Source of the DNA: Dactylosporangium roseum
GTDB taxonomy: Bacteria > Actinomycetota > Actinomycetes > Mycobacteriales > Micromonosporaceae
NCBI RefSeq assembly: GCF_025264685.1
Contig: NZ_CP073721.1
Location: forward strand, 2,843,001 to 2,907,000
Reading direction: 5' to 3'
DNA: 64,000 nt
The notes under the pieces were generated by a model. The model worked only from the letters and a program-made list of their open reading frames with translations, did no database searches and was not told the origin of the DNA. Positions 24,109 to 32,292 of the stretch are shown piece by piece (the first letter of the stretch is position 1; the number at the start of each line of letters is the position of its first letter). The translations under genes and the position numbers were made by a program.

Positions 24109-26033
24109 CCTGGGCCGGTGGGGGAGGTGGTCACTACGGTGGCGGCTCATGGTCGGCGAACTCCGGCGCGAACCTCCCGTTCGGTGGCATTCCCGCAGAG
24201 CTGCAGTCCGGTGTCGACAAGCTGCTGGCGACGGAGCCGGTTCACGGTGAACCGAAGGCCGGGTTCACGCATCGGGCCGCCGAGGCCGAGCAGGCACGCC
24301 TGACCCTCCGTTCGCTGCTGGTCTCGCACTGGCGCCTGGGTCTGATCGCGGTCCTGTCGATGATCTCGGTGAGCGTCTTCACCCAGGCCGGGCCGCGCTT
24401 GATCGATGAGGCGATCAGCCGGGGAATGGGCGAACACCGCTCGTTCGGCGTCGTGCTGGTCATCTCCATGGTCTTCCTCGCCACGGTCGTCATCTCCGCG
24501 CTGGCGCAGTGGGCGCAGGTCGCGGCGACGGGCCGCCTCGCGGCCCGGGTGATGTACCGCCTGCGAGTTCGGGTCTTCACGCATCTGCAGCGCCTGGGGC
24601 TGGACTACTACACCGACGAGAAGGCCGGGGTCATCATGACCCGGATGACGAGCGACATCGAGAACATGCAGCAGTTGCTGCAGGACGGGCTGGCTCAGTT
24701 CATCGTCCAAGCGATGACGATGGCGGTCATCACCGCGATGTTGTTCTCCATGAACGTGACGCTGGCCTGGATCACGATCGTGCTCATCGTGCCGGCGCTG
24801 GTGGCATTGTCCGTCTGGTTCCACGGGGCGGCCGAGCGTGGCTACGCGCGGGTCCGGGACGGGATCACCGCCGTGCTCACGGACCTTTCCGAGAGCCTGC
24901 ACGGGGTCCGGGTGGTGGTGGCGCACAACCGTCAGCACCGCAACATCGTGCATCACCGCAACGTAGTCGGTGAGTATCGCGACGCGAACGACTACACCGC
25001 CACCATCAACGCGATCTACGGTCCCGGAACGCAGACCGTCGGCTATCTCGCCCAAGCCGCACTGCTGGCGATCGGCGCATACATGATGGCGCACAACCGG
25101 CTCGGCCCGGGCGAACTGGTGGCGTTCTTCCTCTACCTCAACCGGTTCTACGCGCCGATCCAACTGATGGTGCAGCAGTACAACCTGTACCAGCAGGGCC
25201 AGTCGTCGATCCGGAAACTGCGCACGCTGCTCGCGCAGGCGCCGTCCGTGCGGGAGTCGCCCGAGGCCACTGTACTACCGCCGATACGGGGTGAGATCGC
25301 ATTCGAGGACGTCACGTTCGGCTACGACCCCGCCAGGCCCGTGCTGCGAGAGCTCAACCTTCGGATCGCGGCGGGAGAAACCGTAGCCTTCGTCGGCGTC
25401 ACCGGAGCGGGCAAGTCCACCATCGCCAAGCTCGTCACCCGGTTCTACGACCCCACCGCTGGTCGCGTGCTCATCGACGGCCACGACCTGCGCGACGTCG
25501 GCGTGCACAGCCTGCGGTCACAGCTCGGTGTGGTCCCGCAGGAGTCGTTCCTGTTCGCCGGCAGCATCCGGGACAACATCTGCTTCGCCGACCCTGATGC
25601 CAGCGACGAACAGGTCTGGGATGCCGTTCGTGCTGTCGGCCTCGCCGACGTCGTCGAGAGGCTCCCGGGCGGCATCCACGCGATCGTGCACGAGCGCGGG
25701 CTGTCGCTGTCCTCGGGCGAGCGTCAGCTCGTGGCATTGGCGCGAGCCTTCCTCGCGCGCCCCAGGGTGCTGATCCTCGACGAAGCCACCTCGAACCTCG
25801 ACCTGCTGTCCGAGTCCAGGATCGAAGCCGCTCTCGACGTGCTCCTCGAAGCACGCACCGCCATCCTCATCGCGCACCGGCTGACCACCGCGATGAAGGC
25901 CGATCGCATCGTCGTCGTCGAGCACGGCCGGGTTGTCGAAAGCGGCCACCACGACGCGTTGGTCAGCCTCGGCGGGCGTTACGCCGAGATGTTCGCGACC
26001 TGGTCGAGTCGGGCGAATGAACAGGCCGCATGA
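24105..26033 (+). CDS. ABC exporter half-transporter, catalytic partner
   Basis: 642 residues. A glycine-rich cytoplasmic tail (MTWAGGGGGHYGGGSW) precedes a six-helix exporter domain (about 80-370) and an ATPase domain. Walker A is GVTGAGKST near 432, the Q-loop VVPQESFLF is normal, and Walker B LILDEATSNLD has the catalytic Glu. The signature, in contrast, is degenerate: LSSGERQL instead of LSGGQ. Together with the previous gene this gives one consensus and one degenerate ATP site, the standard layout of heterodimeric exporters. The ATG at 24105 overlaps the upstream TGA (ATGA); an upstream in-frame start would only add nine residues from the previous gene. Inner-membrane efflux, probably of the same compound class as the adjacent MFS pump. 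Confidence 0.93.
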   Translation: MTWAGGGGGHYGGGSWSANSGANLPFGGIPAELQSGVDKLLATEPVHGEPKAGFTHRAAEAEQARLTLRSLLVSHWRLGLIAVLSMISVSVFTQAGPRLIDEAISRGMGEHRSFGVVLVISMVFLATVVISALAQWAQVAATGRLAARVMYRLRVRVFTHLQRLGLDYYTDEKAGVIMTRMTSDIENMQQLLQDGLAQFIVQAMTMAVITAMLFSMNVTLAWITIVLIVPALVALSVWFHGAAERGYARVRDGITAVLTDLSESLHGVRVVVAHNRQHRNIVHHRNVVGEYRDANDYTATINAIYGPGTQTVGYLAQAALLAIGAYMMAHNRLGPGELVAFFLYLNRFYAPIQLMVQQYNLYQQGQSSIRKLRTLLAQAPSVRESPEATVLPPIRGEIAFEDVTFGYDPARPVLRELNLRIAAGETVAFVGVTGAGKSTIAKLVTRFYDPTAGRVLIDGHDLRDVGVHSLRSQLGVVPQESFLFAGSIRDNICFADPDASDEQVWDAVRAVGLADVVERLPGGIHAIVHERGLSLSSGERQLVALARAFLARPRVLILDEATSNLDLLSESRIEAALDVLLEARTAILIAHRLTTAMKADRIVVVEHGRVVESGHHDALVSLGGRYAEMFATWSSRANEQAA

Positions 26034-26148
26034 GCGTGGACCGGCACGGCGGGCAGCCCTCCGGGAGGCGATGGGTGCCGTACTGCGCGAGGAGCGGTGT
26101 CCGAGGTGTGGGCCGGCCGCGGCGATGCCGACCCGGCTTCGGCAAAGA

Positions 26149-26210
26149 CTCCCGCGGGAGCCTTGACGCCACCTCGGGCCGGGGCTAATCTAGAGTTAGG
26201 TTCCAGTTAT
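26149..26210 (+). promoter_or_regulatory. Promoter with operator-like motif (site D) for the amidohydrolase
   Basis: A 12-bp palindrome CTCCCGCGGGAG (26149-26160) abuts TTGACG (26163-26168). After 17 bases comes TAATCT (26186-26191), a good -10. The motif GTTAGGTTCCAGTTATT (26195-26211) covers the expected start point. The leader before the GTG at 26227 would be about 30 bases with GAGAGGGCGG as ribosome-binding site. Confidence 0.65.
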
Positions 26211-26226
26211 TGAGAGGGCGGCGGAA

Positions 26227-27462
26227 GTGGCCGACAGCGCTACGGGCAATGCTCCGTACACAATCATTACGGCTGATACCCATGGTGGGGGCAGCCACGC
26301 CCAGTACCGTGAGTATCTAGATCCTAAGTATCACGAGACGTTCGACGCCTGGCGGGCCAAGTACAAGAACCCCTACCGGGACCTTGCGCCCGGTGACGAC
26401 CGCCGGCTGCGCAACTGGGACGACGAGATGCGCAACAGCCAGCAGGACGAGGACGGGATCGCGGGTGAAGTGATCTTCCCCAACACGGTTCCGCCGTTCT
26501 TCCCCGGCTTCGTGCTGTTCGCCCCGCCGCCCAACCCGGAGACCTACGAGCTGCGGCACGCGGGTATCCAGGCGCACAACCGCTGGCTCGTCGACTTCTG
26601 CTCCAGGTACCCGGAACGACGTAAGGGTCTTGGTCAGATCTTCCTGAACGACATCGACGACGCGATCGCCGACATCAAGTGGATCAAGCAGAACGGCCTC
26701 GCGGGCGTGCTGATCCCGCCGGTTCCGCCGGACGCGCACGACATCATTCGCCCGCTCAGCGATCCGGAGTACGACCGGATCTGGTCGCTGTGCGCGGACC
26801 TCGACCTGTCGGTCAACGTGCACGGTGGCACCGGGTCGCCCTCCTACCCGAAGCTCGCGTCGTCGCAGATCCTGCACCTTCAGGAGATCACGTTCTACAG
26901 CCGGCGCCCGTTGACGTGGATGTTGCTCTCGGGTGTGTTCGAGCGGCACCCCAAGCTGAAGTTCGTGATCACCGAGATCGGTTGCGCGTGGCTCAAGGAC
27001 TACGCCGCGGAGCTCGACAGCATGATCAAGGGGGTTCAGTCCGGGTTCACGGGCGAGCTGCGTTTCGCCGAGGGCATGGCCCCGCCGAAGCTCGCCAGCG
27101 AGTACATCTACAACAACGTCTACGTCGGCGTCAGCATGGCGAGCACGCGTGATGTCGCCGCTCGCGATGTCGTCGGCCCCGGCCACTGGATGTGGGGCAG
27201 CGACTACCCGCACGACGAGGGCACCTACCCGTTCTCGAAGGAGCACGTGCGGGTCAGCATGGCCGGCATCGACGTTGCGGAGAAGCGTGCTCTGCTCGGT
27301 GAGAACGCCGCCAAGCTCTACGGGTTCGACCTCAAGGCCCTGGCGCCGGTCGCCGCGAAGATCGGACCGTCGGTCGAGGAGCTCGACACGCCGCTGACCT
27401 CGCTGCCCGAGAACGCGAACGGGGCCCTCCGGGGCGTGTTCGCCGGCCAGGGCCGCGCCTGA
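26227..27462 (+). CDS. Amidohydrolase-2 family metal-dependent hydrolase/decarboxylase
   Basis: 411 residues of the Amidohydro_2 TIM-barrel family (ACMSD/LigY relatives). Metal-site elements are ADTHGGG near residue 17 (Asp-x-His), NVHGGTG near 198, and the late GSDYPHDEGTYP near 325. Members hydrolyse or decarboxylate ring-derived acids in the cytoplasm. The GTG at 26227 follows GAGAGGGCGG. It has its own promoter (26163-26191) with the shared operator motif, so it probably belongs to the same regulon as the 15973-20466 operon but is a separate transcript. A 15-bp GC hairpin ends it. The substrate is unknown; C-C or C-N cleavage after the CoA-dependent steps is plausible. Confidence 0.87.
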   Translation: MADSATGNAPYTIITADTHGGGSHAQYREYLDPKYHETFDAWRAKYKNPYRDLAPGDDRRLRNWDDEMRNSQQDEDGIAGEVIFPNTVPPFFPGFVLFAPPPNPETYELRHAGIQAHNRWLVDFCSRYPERRKGLGQIFLNDIDDAIADIKWIKQNGLAGVLIPPVPPDAHDIIRPLSDPEYDRIWSLCADLDLSVNVHGGTGSPSYPKLASSQILHLQEITFYSRRPLTWMLLSGVFERHPKLKFVITEIGCAWLKDYAAELDSMIKGVQSGFTGELRFAEGMAPPKLASEYIYNNVYVGVSMASTRDVAARDVVGPGHWMWGSDYPHDEGTYPFSKEHVRVSMAGIDVAEKRALLGENAAKLYGFDLKALAPVAAKIGPSVEELDTPLTSLPENANGALRGVFAGQGRA

Positions 27463-27515
27463 GGCGTAGGAGTCATTCGCCGGCTGACATTGGTCGGCTT
27501 GTTCGAGAGGCACGA

Positions 27516-27552
27516 AGAGGCGCCCGCGGGCTTGCGTCCCGCGGGCGCCTCT
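27516..27552 (+). terminator. 15-bp perfect GC hairpin after the amidohydrolase gene
   Basis: AGAGGCGCCCGCGGG, loop CTTGCGT, then the exact complement. It starts 54 bases after the stop codon and is the strongest simple hairpin in the window. There is no U-run, as is common for actinobacterial terminators. Confidence 0.7.
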
Positions 27553-27765
27553 GACGCCTGTCGGGCTGCGGCGCGAGGCCGCGAAGTTCAACCTTTCGGT
27601 CGTCCGTCGATCCCGGTGTCGCGCTCCGGGACGGCGCCGCACAGCCGTGCGGATGGGTGTCTGCCGCTGGACAGGTTCAGCCGGCAGCACACCGCCCCCG
27701 CCTGTGCCGGATCGGCCGCTGTCCGAAGCCGCTCCGGGCGAGCCGCTCAACCAACAATGTTGTCA

Positions 27766-27783
27766 GAGTCTTGTTCTGGTAAT
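27766..27783 (+). promoter_or_regulatory. Operator-like motif upstream of the acyl-CoA synthetase (site F)
   Basis: GAGTCTTGTTCTGGTAAT, a looser match to the CTAG-rich family, about 106 bases before site E. A second site at this distance could support looping or cooperative binding. It is flanked by a small CAACA/TGTTG palindrome at 27753-27763. Confidence 0.35.
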
Positions 27784-27859
27784 CAAGAGGGATCGTTCGG
27801 TGTCGATGGCGGATAGCTGGAAATCATCTTACGAGCGCCTCCCAGGAGTAACGAAGCTG

Positions 27860-27889
27860 TTGACAATACAAGACTCTAATTCCAGTATG
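27860..27889 (+). promoter_or_regulatory. Promoter and operator of the acyl-CoA synthetase gene (site E)
   Basis: TTGACA (27860-27865), exactly 17 bases, then CAGTAT (27883-27888). The spacer end plus -10 form GACTCTAATTCCAGTATG, the same motif in the same register as at 15194-15222 and 15464-15492. The gene starts 45 bases downstream. Confidence 0.65.
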
Positions 27890-27932
27890 TGTCACAGGCA
27901 ATCGTGCCGATGACCAGACGATGGGGAGTGCG

Positions 27933-30098
27933 ATGAGCGTGGATCGTGAGTCGGTTCAGGCAGCAGGGGCCGGAATTCTTGCCGCGCGGGGCGGCGAGCA
28001 CCCGCTTGCCTCGATGTTCGCACCGAAAGGCATCGCGATCGTGGGCGCGAGCGAGCGTTCGGCGTGGTCCTGGCAGACATTCGGCAACCTGCGTCGCGGC
28101 AACTACCCGCACGAGATTCATCTGGTCAACCCCAAGGGCGGGGAGATCCACGGTCAGGCGGCGGTGCAGTCGCTGCGCGCGGTCGAGGGGCGCGCCGACC
28201 TGGCGGTCGTCCTGACCGGCCCCGAGTCGGTGCCGGCGATCATGGACGAGGCGGCCGCGGCCGATGTGCGCAACCTGGTCGTCATCGCCGCCGGTTTCGG
28301 GGAAGCCGGCGACGAGGGAGCCCGGATGGAGCGGGAACTCGCGGCTCGGGCGCGTGATCTCGGCCTGCAGATCTTGGGTCCGAACAACCTGGGCTTCATC
28401 AACACCGTGACGTCCACCTATGCGTGGACCTCGCTGATGCCGGCGTCCCTGACCCCCGGCAGTGTCGGCATCGTCTCGCAGAGCGGGGCGTTGGGCATCT
28501 TCCTGATGAACTACCTGCAGAGCAGGGACGTCCCGTTCAGCCATCTGATCAGCGTCGGCAACGAAACGATGCTCACCGTCGCGGAAGGCATGGACTACCT
28601 GCTCAGCCAGGACTCCACCAAGGTCATCGCGCTCTATCTGGAAGCGGTCCGGAACAAGGATCTGTTCATCGACGCGGCCGAGCGTGCCTTGGCCGCGGGG
28701 GTGCCGGTGGTGGCCTACAAGGCCGGCCGCGGCGCGGTCGGTGCGAGGGTGACGGCGGCGCACACCGGCTCGCTGGCCGGTGATGACCGCGTGTACAGCG
28801 CGGTCCTGGCGCAGCACGGCGTCATCCGGGTGGACACCATCGAGGACCTCGTCACGACCAGCGGACTGCTGGACGCGTATGGCGAACTGCCTGGTCATCG
28901 CGTCGGTTTCGTGACCGCCTCCGGTGCCATGTGCGGTGTGATCGGCGACGTGTCCGAGGAGAACGGCCTGGAGCTGCCGGAGCTCGACGATTCGACGGTG
29001 CGGGCGCTGCGGGAGGGCGGCCTGCCCGACTTCGCCACCGCGCAGAACCCGCTGGACACCACGGGCTACCTGACCGTCAACCCCGCGATCATGCCCATGT
29101 CGCAGGAAGCGGTGGCGCGCGACCCCAACATCGACATCCTGGTCATTCACGGCGGGGTGCCGGCCACGCCGGAAGCCGCCGCCATGTACTCCGGCGGCGG
29201 TGGCGAGCAACGGAAGAGCATCGACGAGATCAGCCCCGTCCCGGTGATCCGGATGGAGTTCTTCCCCACCGAGCGCACCGAGTTCGCGCGCGAGCTGCGG
29301 CGGGAAGGCAAGGCGGGCTTCGTGGCCGACTCCTTCACCCGCGGCATTCCCGCGTTGGCGAAAGCTATCAGGTGGTCGGAGCTGCGCAGGTCGCGCAAGT
29401 CCGAGCTCCCGGCTGTTCAGCCGCCGCGGCTTGATCTGGACACCAGCACCCAGTGGTCAGAACGGCAGGCTGTCGAGTTGCTGGCCGGCCACGGCGTTCC
29501 GGTCGTGCCGCAGCATCTCGTGACCAGTGCCGACGAGGCGGAGGCGCGGGCCGCGTCGTTCGACGGGCCGATGGTGCTCAAGATCAGTTCTGCCGACGTC
29601 GCGCACAAGACCGACGTCGGTGGTGTGGCGCTGGGTCTGCGGACTCCGGCCGAGGTGCGCGCCGCGTACGAGCGCATGATCGCCGACGTGCGGGCCGCGC
29701 AGCCGCAGGCCGAGATCGAGGGCGCGGTGCTCAGCCCGATGCGCCCGGAGGGCCTGGACCTGGTGGTCGGTGTGGTCCGTGACCAGGTGTGGGGCCTGAC
29801 GCTGGTGGTCGGCTTGGGCGGTGTGTGGGTGGAGGTCCTGCGCGACAGTGCCATCCGTGTGCTGCCGGCCAACACGGCCGAGGTGCGCAGGATGTTCACC
29901 GAGTTGAAGAGCTTCCCGCTGTTCGAGGGCTTCCGGGGAGCACCTCCGGTGGACCTGGACCACCTGGCCGAGGTGGTCAGCTCGATCGCGAACGTCGCCG
30001 CAGCCTGCGGCGACCGCCTGGAAGCGCTCGAGGTCAACCCGCTGCGCGTACGCGGCGACAAGAGTGAGGTGCTCGACGCCCTCATCCGTTGGGTCTGA
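27933..30098 (+). CDS. ADP-forming acyl-CoA synthetase (fused alpha-beta NDP-ligase)
   Basis: 721 residues joining the modules of the NDP-forming acyl-CoA synthetase superfamily: CoA-binding domain (APKGIAIVGASERS near 30), succinyl-CoA-ligase-like domain with VSQSGALG near 190, the phospho-accepting histidine in AAHTGSLAGDD near 277, and a C-terminal ATP-grasp_5 domain (about 490-721) with MVLKISSADVAHKTDVGGV. It makes an acyl-CoA from acid, ATP and CoA with release of ADP, or runs in reverse to gain ATP. The ATG at 27933 follows GGGGAG. It has its own promoter with the shared operator. In this cluster it is the obvious enzyme to activate the acid for the fused acyl-CoA dehydrogenase. The specific acid is unknown. 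Confidence 0.92.
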   Translation: MSVDRESVQAAGAGILAARGGEHPLASMFAPKGIAIVGASERSAWSWQTFGNLRRGNYPHEIHLVNPKGGEIHGQAAVQSLRAVEGRADLAVVLTGPESVPAIMDEAAAADVRNLVVIAAGFGEAGDEGARMERELAARARDLGLQILGPNNLGFINTVTSTYAWTSLMPASLTPGSVGIVSQSGALGIFLMNYLQSRDVPFSHLISVGNETMLTVAEGMDYLLSQDSTKVIALYLEAVRNKDLFIDAAERALAAGVPVVAYKAGRGAVGARVTAAHTGSLAGDDRVYSAVLAQHGVIRVDTIEDLVTTSGLLDAYGELPGHRVGFVTASGAMCGVIGDVSEENGLELPELDDSTVRALREGGLPDFATAQNPLDTTGYLTVNPAIMPMSQEAVARDPNIDILVIHGGVPATPEAAAMYSGGGGEQRKSIDEISPVPVIRMEFFPTERTEFARELRREGKAGFVADSFTRGIPALAKAIRWSELRRSRKSELPAVQPPRLDLDTSTQWSERQAVELLAGHGVPVVPQHLVTSADEAEARAASFDGPMVLKISSADVAHKTDVGGVALGLRTPAEVRAAYERMIADVRAAQPQAEIEGAVLSPMRPEGLDLVVGVVRDQVWGLTLVVGLGGVWVEVLRDSAIRVLPANTAEVRRMFTELKSFPLFEGFRGAPPVDLDHLAEVVSSIANVAAACGDRLEALEVNPLRVRGDKSEVLDALIRWV

Positions 30099-30213
30099 TT
30101 CGGCGCTTGCCACAACTGTCGGCAGCCCGCGACGTCTGCACGGGTGGGGGCGGCAGGTTGACGCGGGATGGCCGGCCACGGGCAGTGGCCGATTCGATCG
30201 AGGGAGAACTGCG

Positions 30214-30750
30214 ATGATCGACGAAACGGCGTCGGCGCCGAACTTTGTGCTCCTCCTGTTTCGCCTTGTGCTGGCCCTCGTGTTCATCGCGCACGGCTGG
30301 AACCACGTCTTCGGCGGCGGCAAGATCGAGGGAACCGGACGATGGTTCGACTCGCTGGGCATGCGACCAGGCCTGCTGCACGCATGGCTGGCGAGTCTCA
30401 CCGAGATAGGCGCCGGCGTGCTCGTCGGGCTGGGCTTGCTGACGCCTCTGGGCGCCGCGGCGATGCTGGGCGTGATGGTGGTGGCGCTGATTACGAACCA
30501 CATGCGCAACGGCTTCTTCATCTTCCGCCCGGGCGAGGGATATGAATACGTGCTCGTGCTGGCCACTTGCGCCGTCGTCATCGGCGGATTGGGCGGCGGT
30601 GGCTGGTCGGTGGACCGGGGGCTGGGCATATTCGGCGGCGGATGGGGTCAGTTGATCTTGACTGCGGCCGCCGGAATCGGCGGAGCCGCCGTGCAACTGA
30701 TCGTCTTCTGGCGGCCGGGCAAGCCGCAGAACGCGGAGTCCAAAGCCTAG
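30214..30750 (+). CDS. DoxX family membrane protein
   Basis: 178 residues with four hydrophobic segments and the DoxX pattern FRLVLALVFIAHGWNHVFGG in the first helix and ASLTEIGAGVLVGLG in the second. DoxX-like proteins are small membrane proteins linked to quinone or thiosulfate-dependent redox chemistry, but most are functionally undefined. The ATG at 30214 follows AGGGAG. It lies 115 bases after the acyl-CoA synthetase gene, possibly co-transcribed, and ends before a palindromic repeat element that separates it from the convergent FAD oxidoreductase gene. Confidence 0.85.
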   Translation: MIDETASAPNFVLLLFRLVLALVFIAHGWNHVFGGGKIEGTGRWFDSLGMRPGLLHAWLASLTEIGAGVLVGLGLLTPLGAAAMLGVMVVALITNHMRNGFFIFRPGEGYEYVLVLATCAVVIGGLGGGGWSVDRGLGIFGGGWGQLILTAAAGIGGAAVQLIVFWRPGKPQNAESKA

Positions 30751-30787
30751 TGCGGTGGCCACCGACGTCGACCGGTCCCCCCTTCGC

Positions 30788-30858
30788 CGATCTTGCAGTT
30801 GTGGTGCCGAGACACTCCCTGAATGCCCGGCTTGTTAGGCACCACAACTGCAAGATCG
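30788..30858. repeat. Palindromic repeat element, copy 1
   Basis: A 71-bp element with 21-bp perfect terminal inverted arms: CGATCTTGCAGTTGTGGTGCC at the left (30788-30808, first 20 bases GATCTTGCAGTTGTGGTGCC) and its complement at 30838-30858. The core contains CACTCCCTGAATG. A second copy in reverse orientation is at 60249-60324. It lies between convergent genes and would fold into a long hairpin able to stop transcription from both sides. Confidence 0.85.
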
Positions 30859-30897
30859 ACGCGCAAGGAGCCGGCGAACCCGGTGCCGGGTAGCGGG

Positions 30898-32163
30898 TTA
30901 GCGCAACGGGCTGAAGGGCCGAAGCTCGTTGGGTTGGCGGCCGGTGGCTATCTGCTCGGCGAGCAGCTTGCCGGTGATCGGGCCGAGGGTGATGCCCCAC
31001 ATGCCGTGACCGCCGGCGGCGAAGACCCGTGGTGACCTGGTGCGGCCGATCAGCGGCAGGCCGTCGGGGGTGCAGGGCCGTGACCCGACCCATTCGTCCG
31101 TCCGGGTGTCCAGGTCCGCCCCGCGCAGCAGCGGTCGTGCGGCCTCGGCGATGGCCGAGATCCGGCGGCGGTCCAGCGGCGCCTCGGCGCTGCGGAACTC
31201 CATCATCCCGGCCACGCGCAGCCGGTCGCCGAGCGGCGTGCACGCCACTCGCTGCGCGGGGAAGTACACCGGACCGGCCGGGACGTGTTCGATCGCGATG
31301 CTGAAGCTGTACCCGCGACCGGCCTGCACGACGGTCCGCACGCCGAAGCGGCGGGCCAGCGTACCGAGCCAGGTGCCGGTCGCCAGGACCACGGCGTCGT
31401 ACCGGTCGGCCGAGCCCGCGGCGGTCACCACCCGGGTTCCCGTGCCGTCGTCGCGGATGTCGACGACGTCCGCTCCGGTGACGAGCGATGCCCCGCGCGC
31501 GCGGACGGCATCGGCCAACGCGTGCACGTACTGCCCGGGATTGACGAACCGCTGGCCGTGCAGGCGGATGGCGGCACCGATCCGATCCGACAGCGACGGC
31601 TCCACCTCGCGCGCGTCGGCGCCGGTCAGGATGTCGTACTCGACCCGCTGGCCGGCGGCGTGGATGTGCCGTAGCTCGTCCAGCAGTACCGTGCGCTCGG
31701 CCTCGGTGCGGTACGCCGCGATGAACGACTTGGCCTCGTTCGCCTGCGCCGCGATCCCACCCTCGGCCAACGCGTCGAATCCCTCGAAGGCGCGCTGGTT
31801 CATCGGGATGTAGGCCCGCATGGCGGACCGCCACTTCGCGGCGGTGCTGTGCCGGGCGAATCCGGTCAGGAAGCGCAGCAGCCGGGCGTCGGCGCTCGGC
31901 GGCACGTACACCGGCGACGAGGGACTCAGGACGGCGCGCAGCCCGTACCGCAGCACTGCCGGCTCGGGCAGGGGAGTGGTGATACCAGGGGTGAGCCAGC
32001 CGGCGTTGCCCCACGACGCGCCCGCGGCGACACCGGCACGGTCGAGCACGGTGACCTGTACCCCGCGTTCCTGGAGGAACCAGGCGGTGGCCAGCCCGAC
32101 CATCCCGGCGCCGATGACGGCGACGTGCCGGGGAGCGTGTTCGGCCGACTCGGTGCCAGGCAT
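30898..32163 (-). CDS. DadA-like FAD-dependent amino-acid dehydrogenase/oxidase
   Basis: 421 residues of the DAO family: N-terminal dinucleotide motif AVIGAGMVGLATAWFL, the following acidic strand VTVLDR, the ASWGNAGWLTPG segment typical of D-amino-acid dehydrogenase small subunits, and the C-terminal WVGSRPCTPDGLPLIGRT plus GGHGMWGITLGP FAD-closing motifs. It oxidises a D-amino acid or N-substituted amino acid to the imino acid, passing electrons to the respiratory chain or oxygen, and acts at the inner face of the membrane. It is divergent from a PucR regulator 129 bases away, which probably controls it. Proline-like or sarcosine-like substrates cannot be excluded. Confidence 0.88.
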   Translation of the reverse strand: MPGTESAEHAPRHVAVIGAGMVGLATAWFLQERGVQVTVLDRAGVAAGASWGNAGWLTPGITTPLPEPAVLRYGLRAVLSPSSPVYVPPSADARLLRFLTGFARHSTAAKWRSAMRAYIPMNQRAFEGFDALAEGGIAAQANEAKSFIAAYRTEAERTVLLDELRHIHAAGQRVEYDILTGADAREVEPSLSDRIGAAIRLHGQRFVNPGQYVHALADAVRARGASLVTGADVVDIRDDGTGTRVVTAAGSADRYDAVVLATGTWLGTLARRFGVRTVVQAGRGYSFSIAIEHVPAGPVYFPAQRVACTPLGDRLRVAGMMEFRSAEAPLDRRRISAIAEAARPLLRGADLDTRTDEWVGSRPCTPDGLPLIGRTRSPRVFAAGGHGMWGITLGPITGKLLAEQIATGRQPNELRPFSPLR

Positions 32164-32234
32164 CGCGGGCCTCCTTCGGGAGCGGGGTTTCCTCGATCGT
32201 TGCCCGGCCGCATCGTGCCGTCATTGTCACGTGA

Positions 32235-32261
32235 GGCCAATAACCCGCCCGATGATTGGCC
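32235..32261. promoter_or_regulatory. Inverted repeat in the dadA-like/pucR divergent promoter
   Basis: GGCCAAT (32235-32241) and ATTGGCC (32255-32261), 13 bases apart, so centres are two helical turns apart. Placed between divergent genes, it is a reasonable PucR operator. Inference only. Confidence 0.4.
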
Positions 32262-32292
32262 GCATGGAACACATCGCGGCATCATACTGTTC

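Larger units (their letters stand above)
27463..27932. other. Intergenic region: terminator, operator-like motifs and promoter
   Basis: 470 bases with no credible gene. It contains the hairpin at 27516-27552, an operator-like copy at 27766-27783 and a promoter with a second copy at 27860-27889. The DNA between 27570 and 27750 shows nothing I can name. Confidence 0.6.

Noticed and set aside
5465..30750. Antibiotic biosynthetic gene cluster
   Set aside because: There is efflux and a CoA ligase, but no PKS, NRPS, terpene, RiPP or sugar-transfer gene. The enzymes are of catabolic type.
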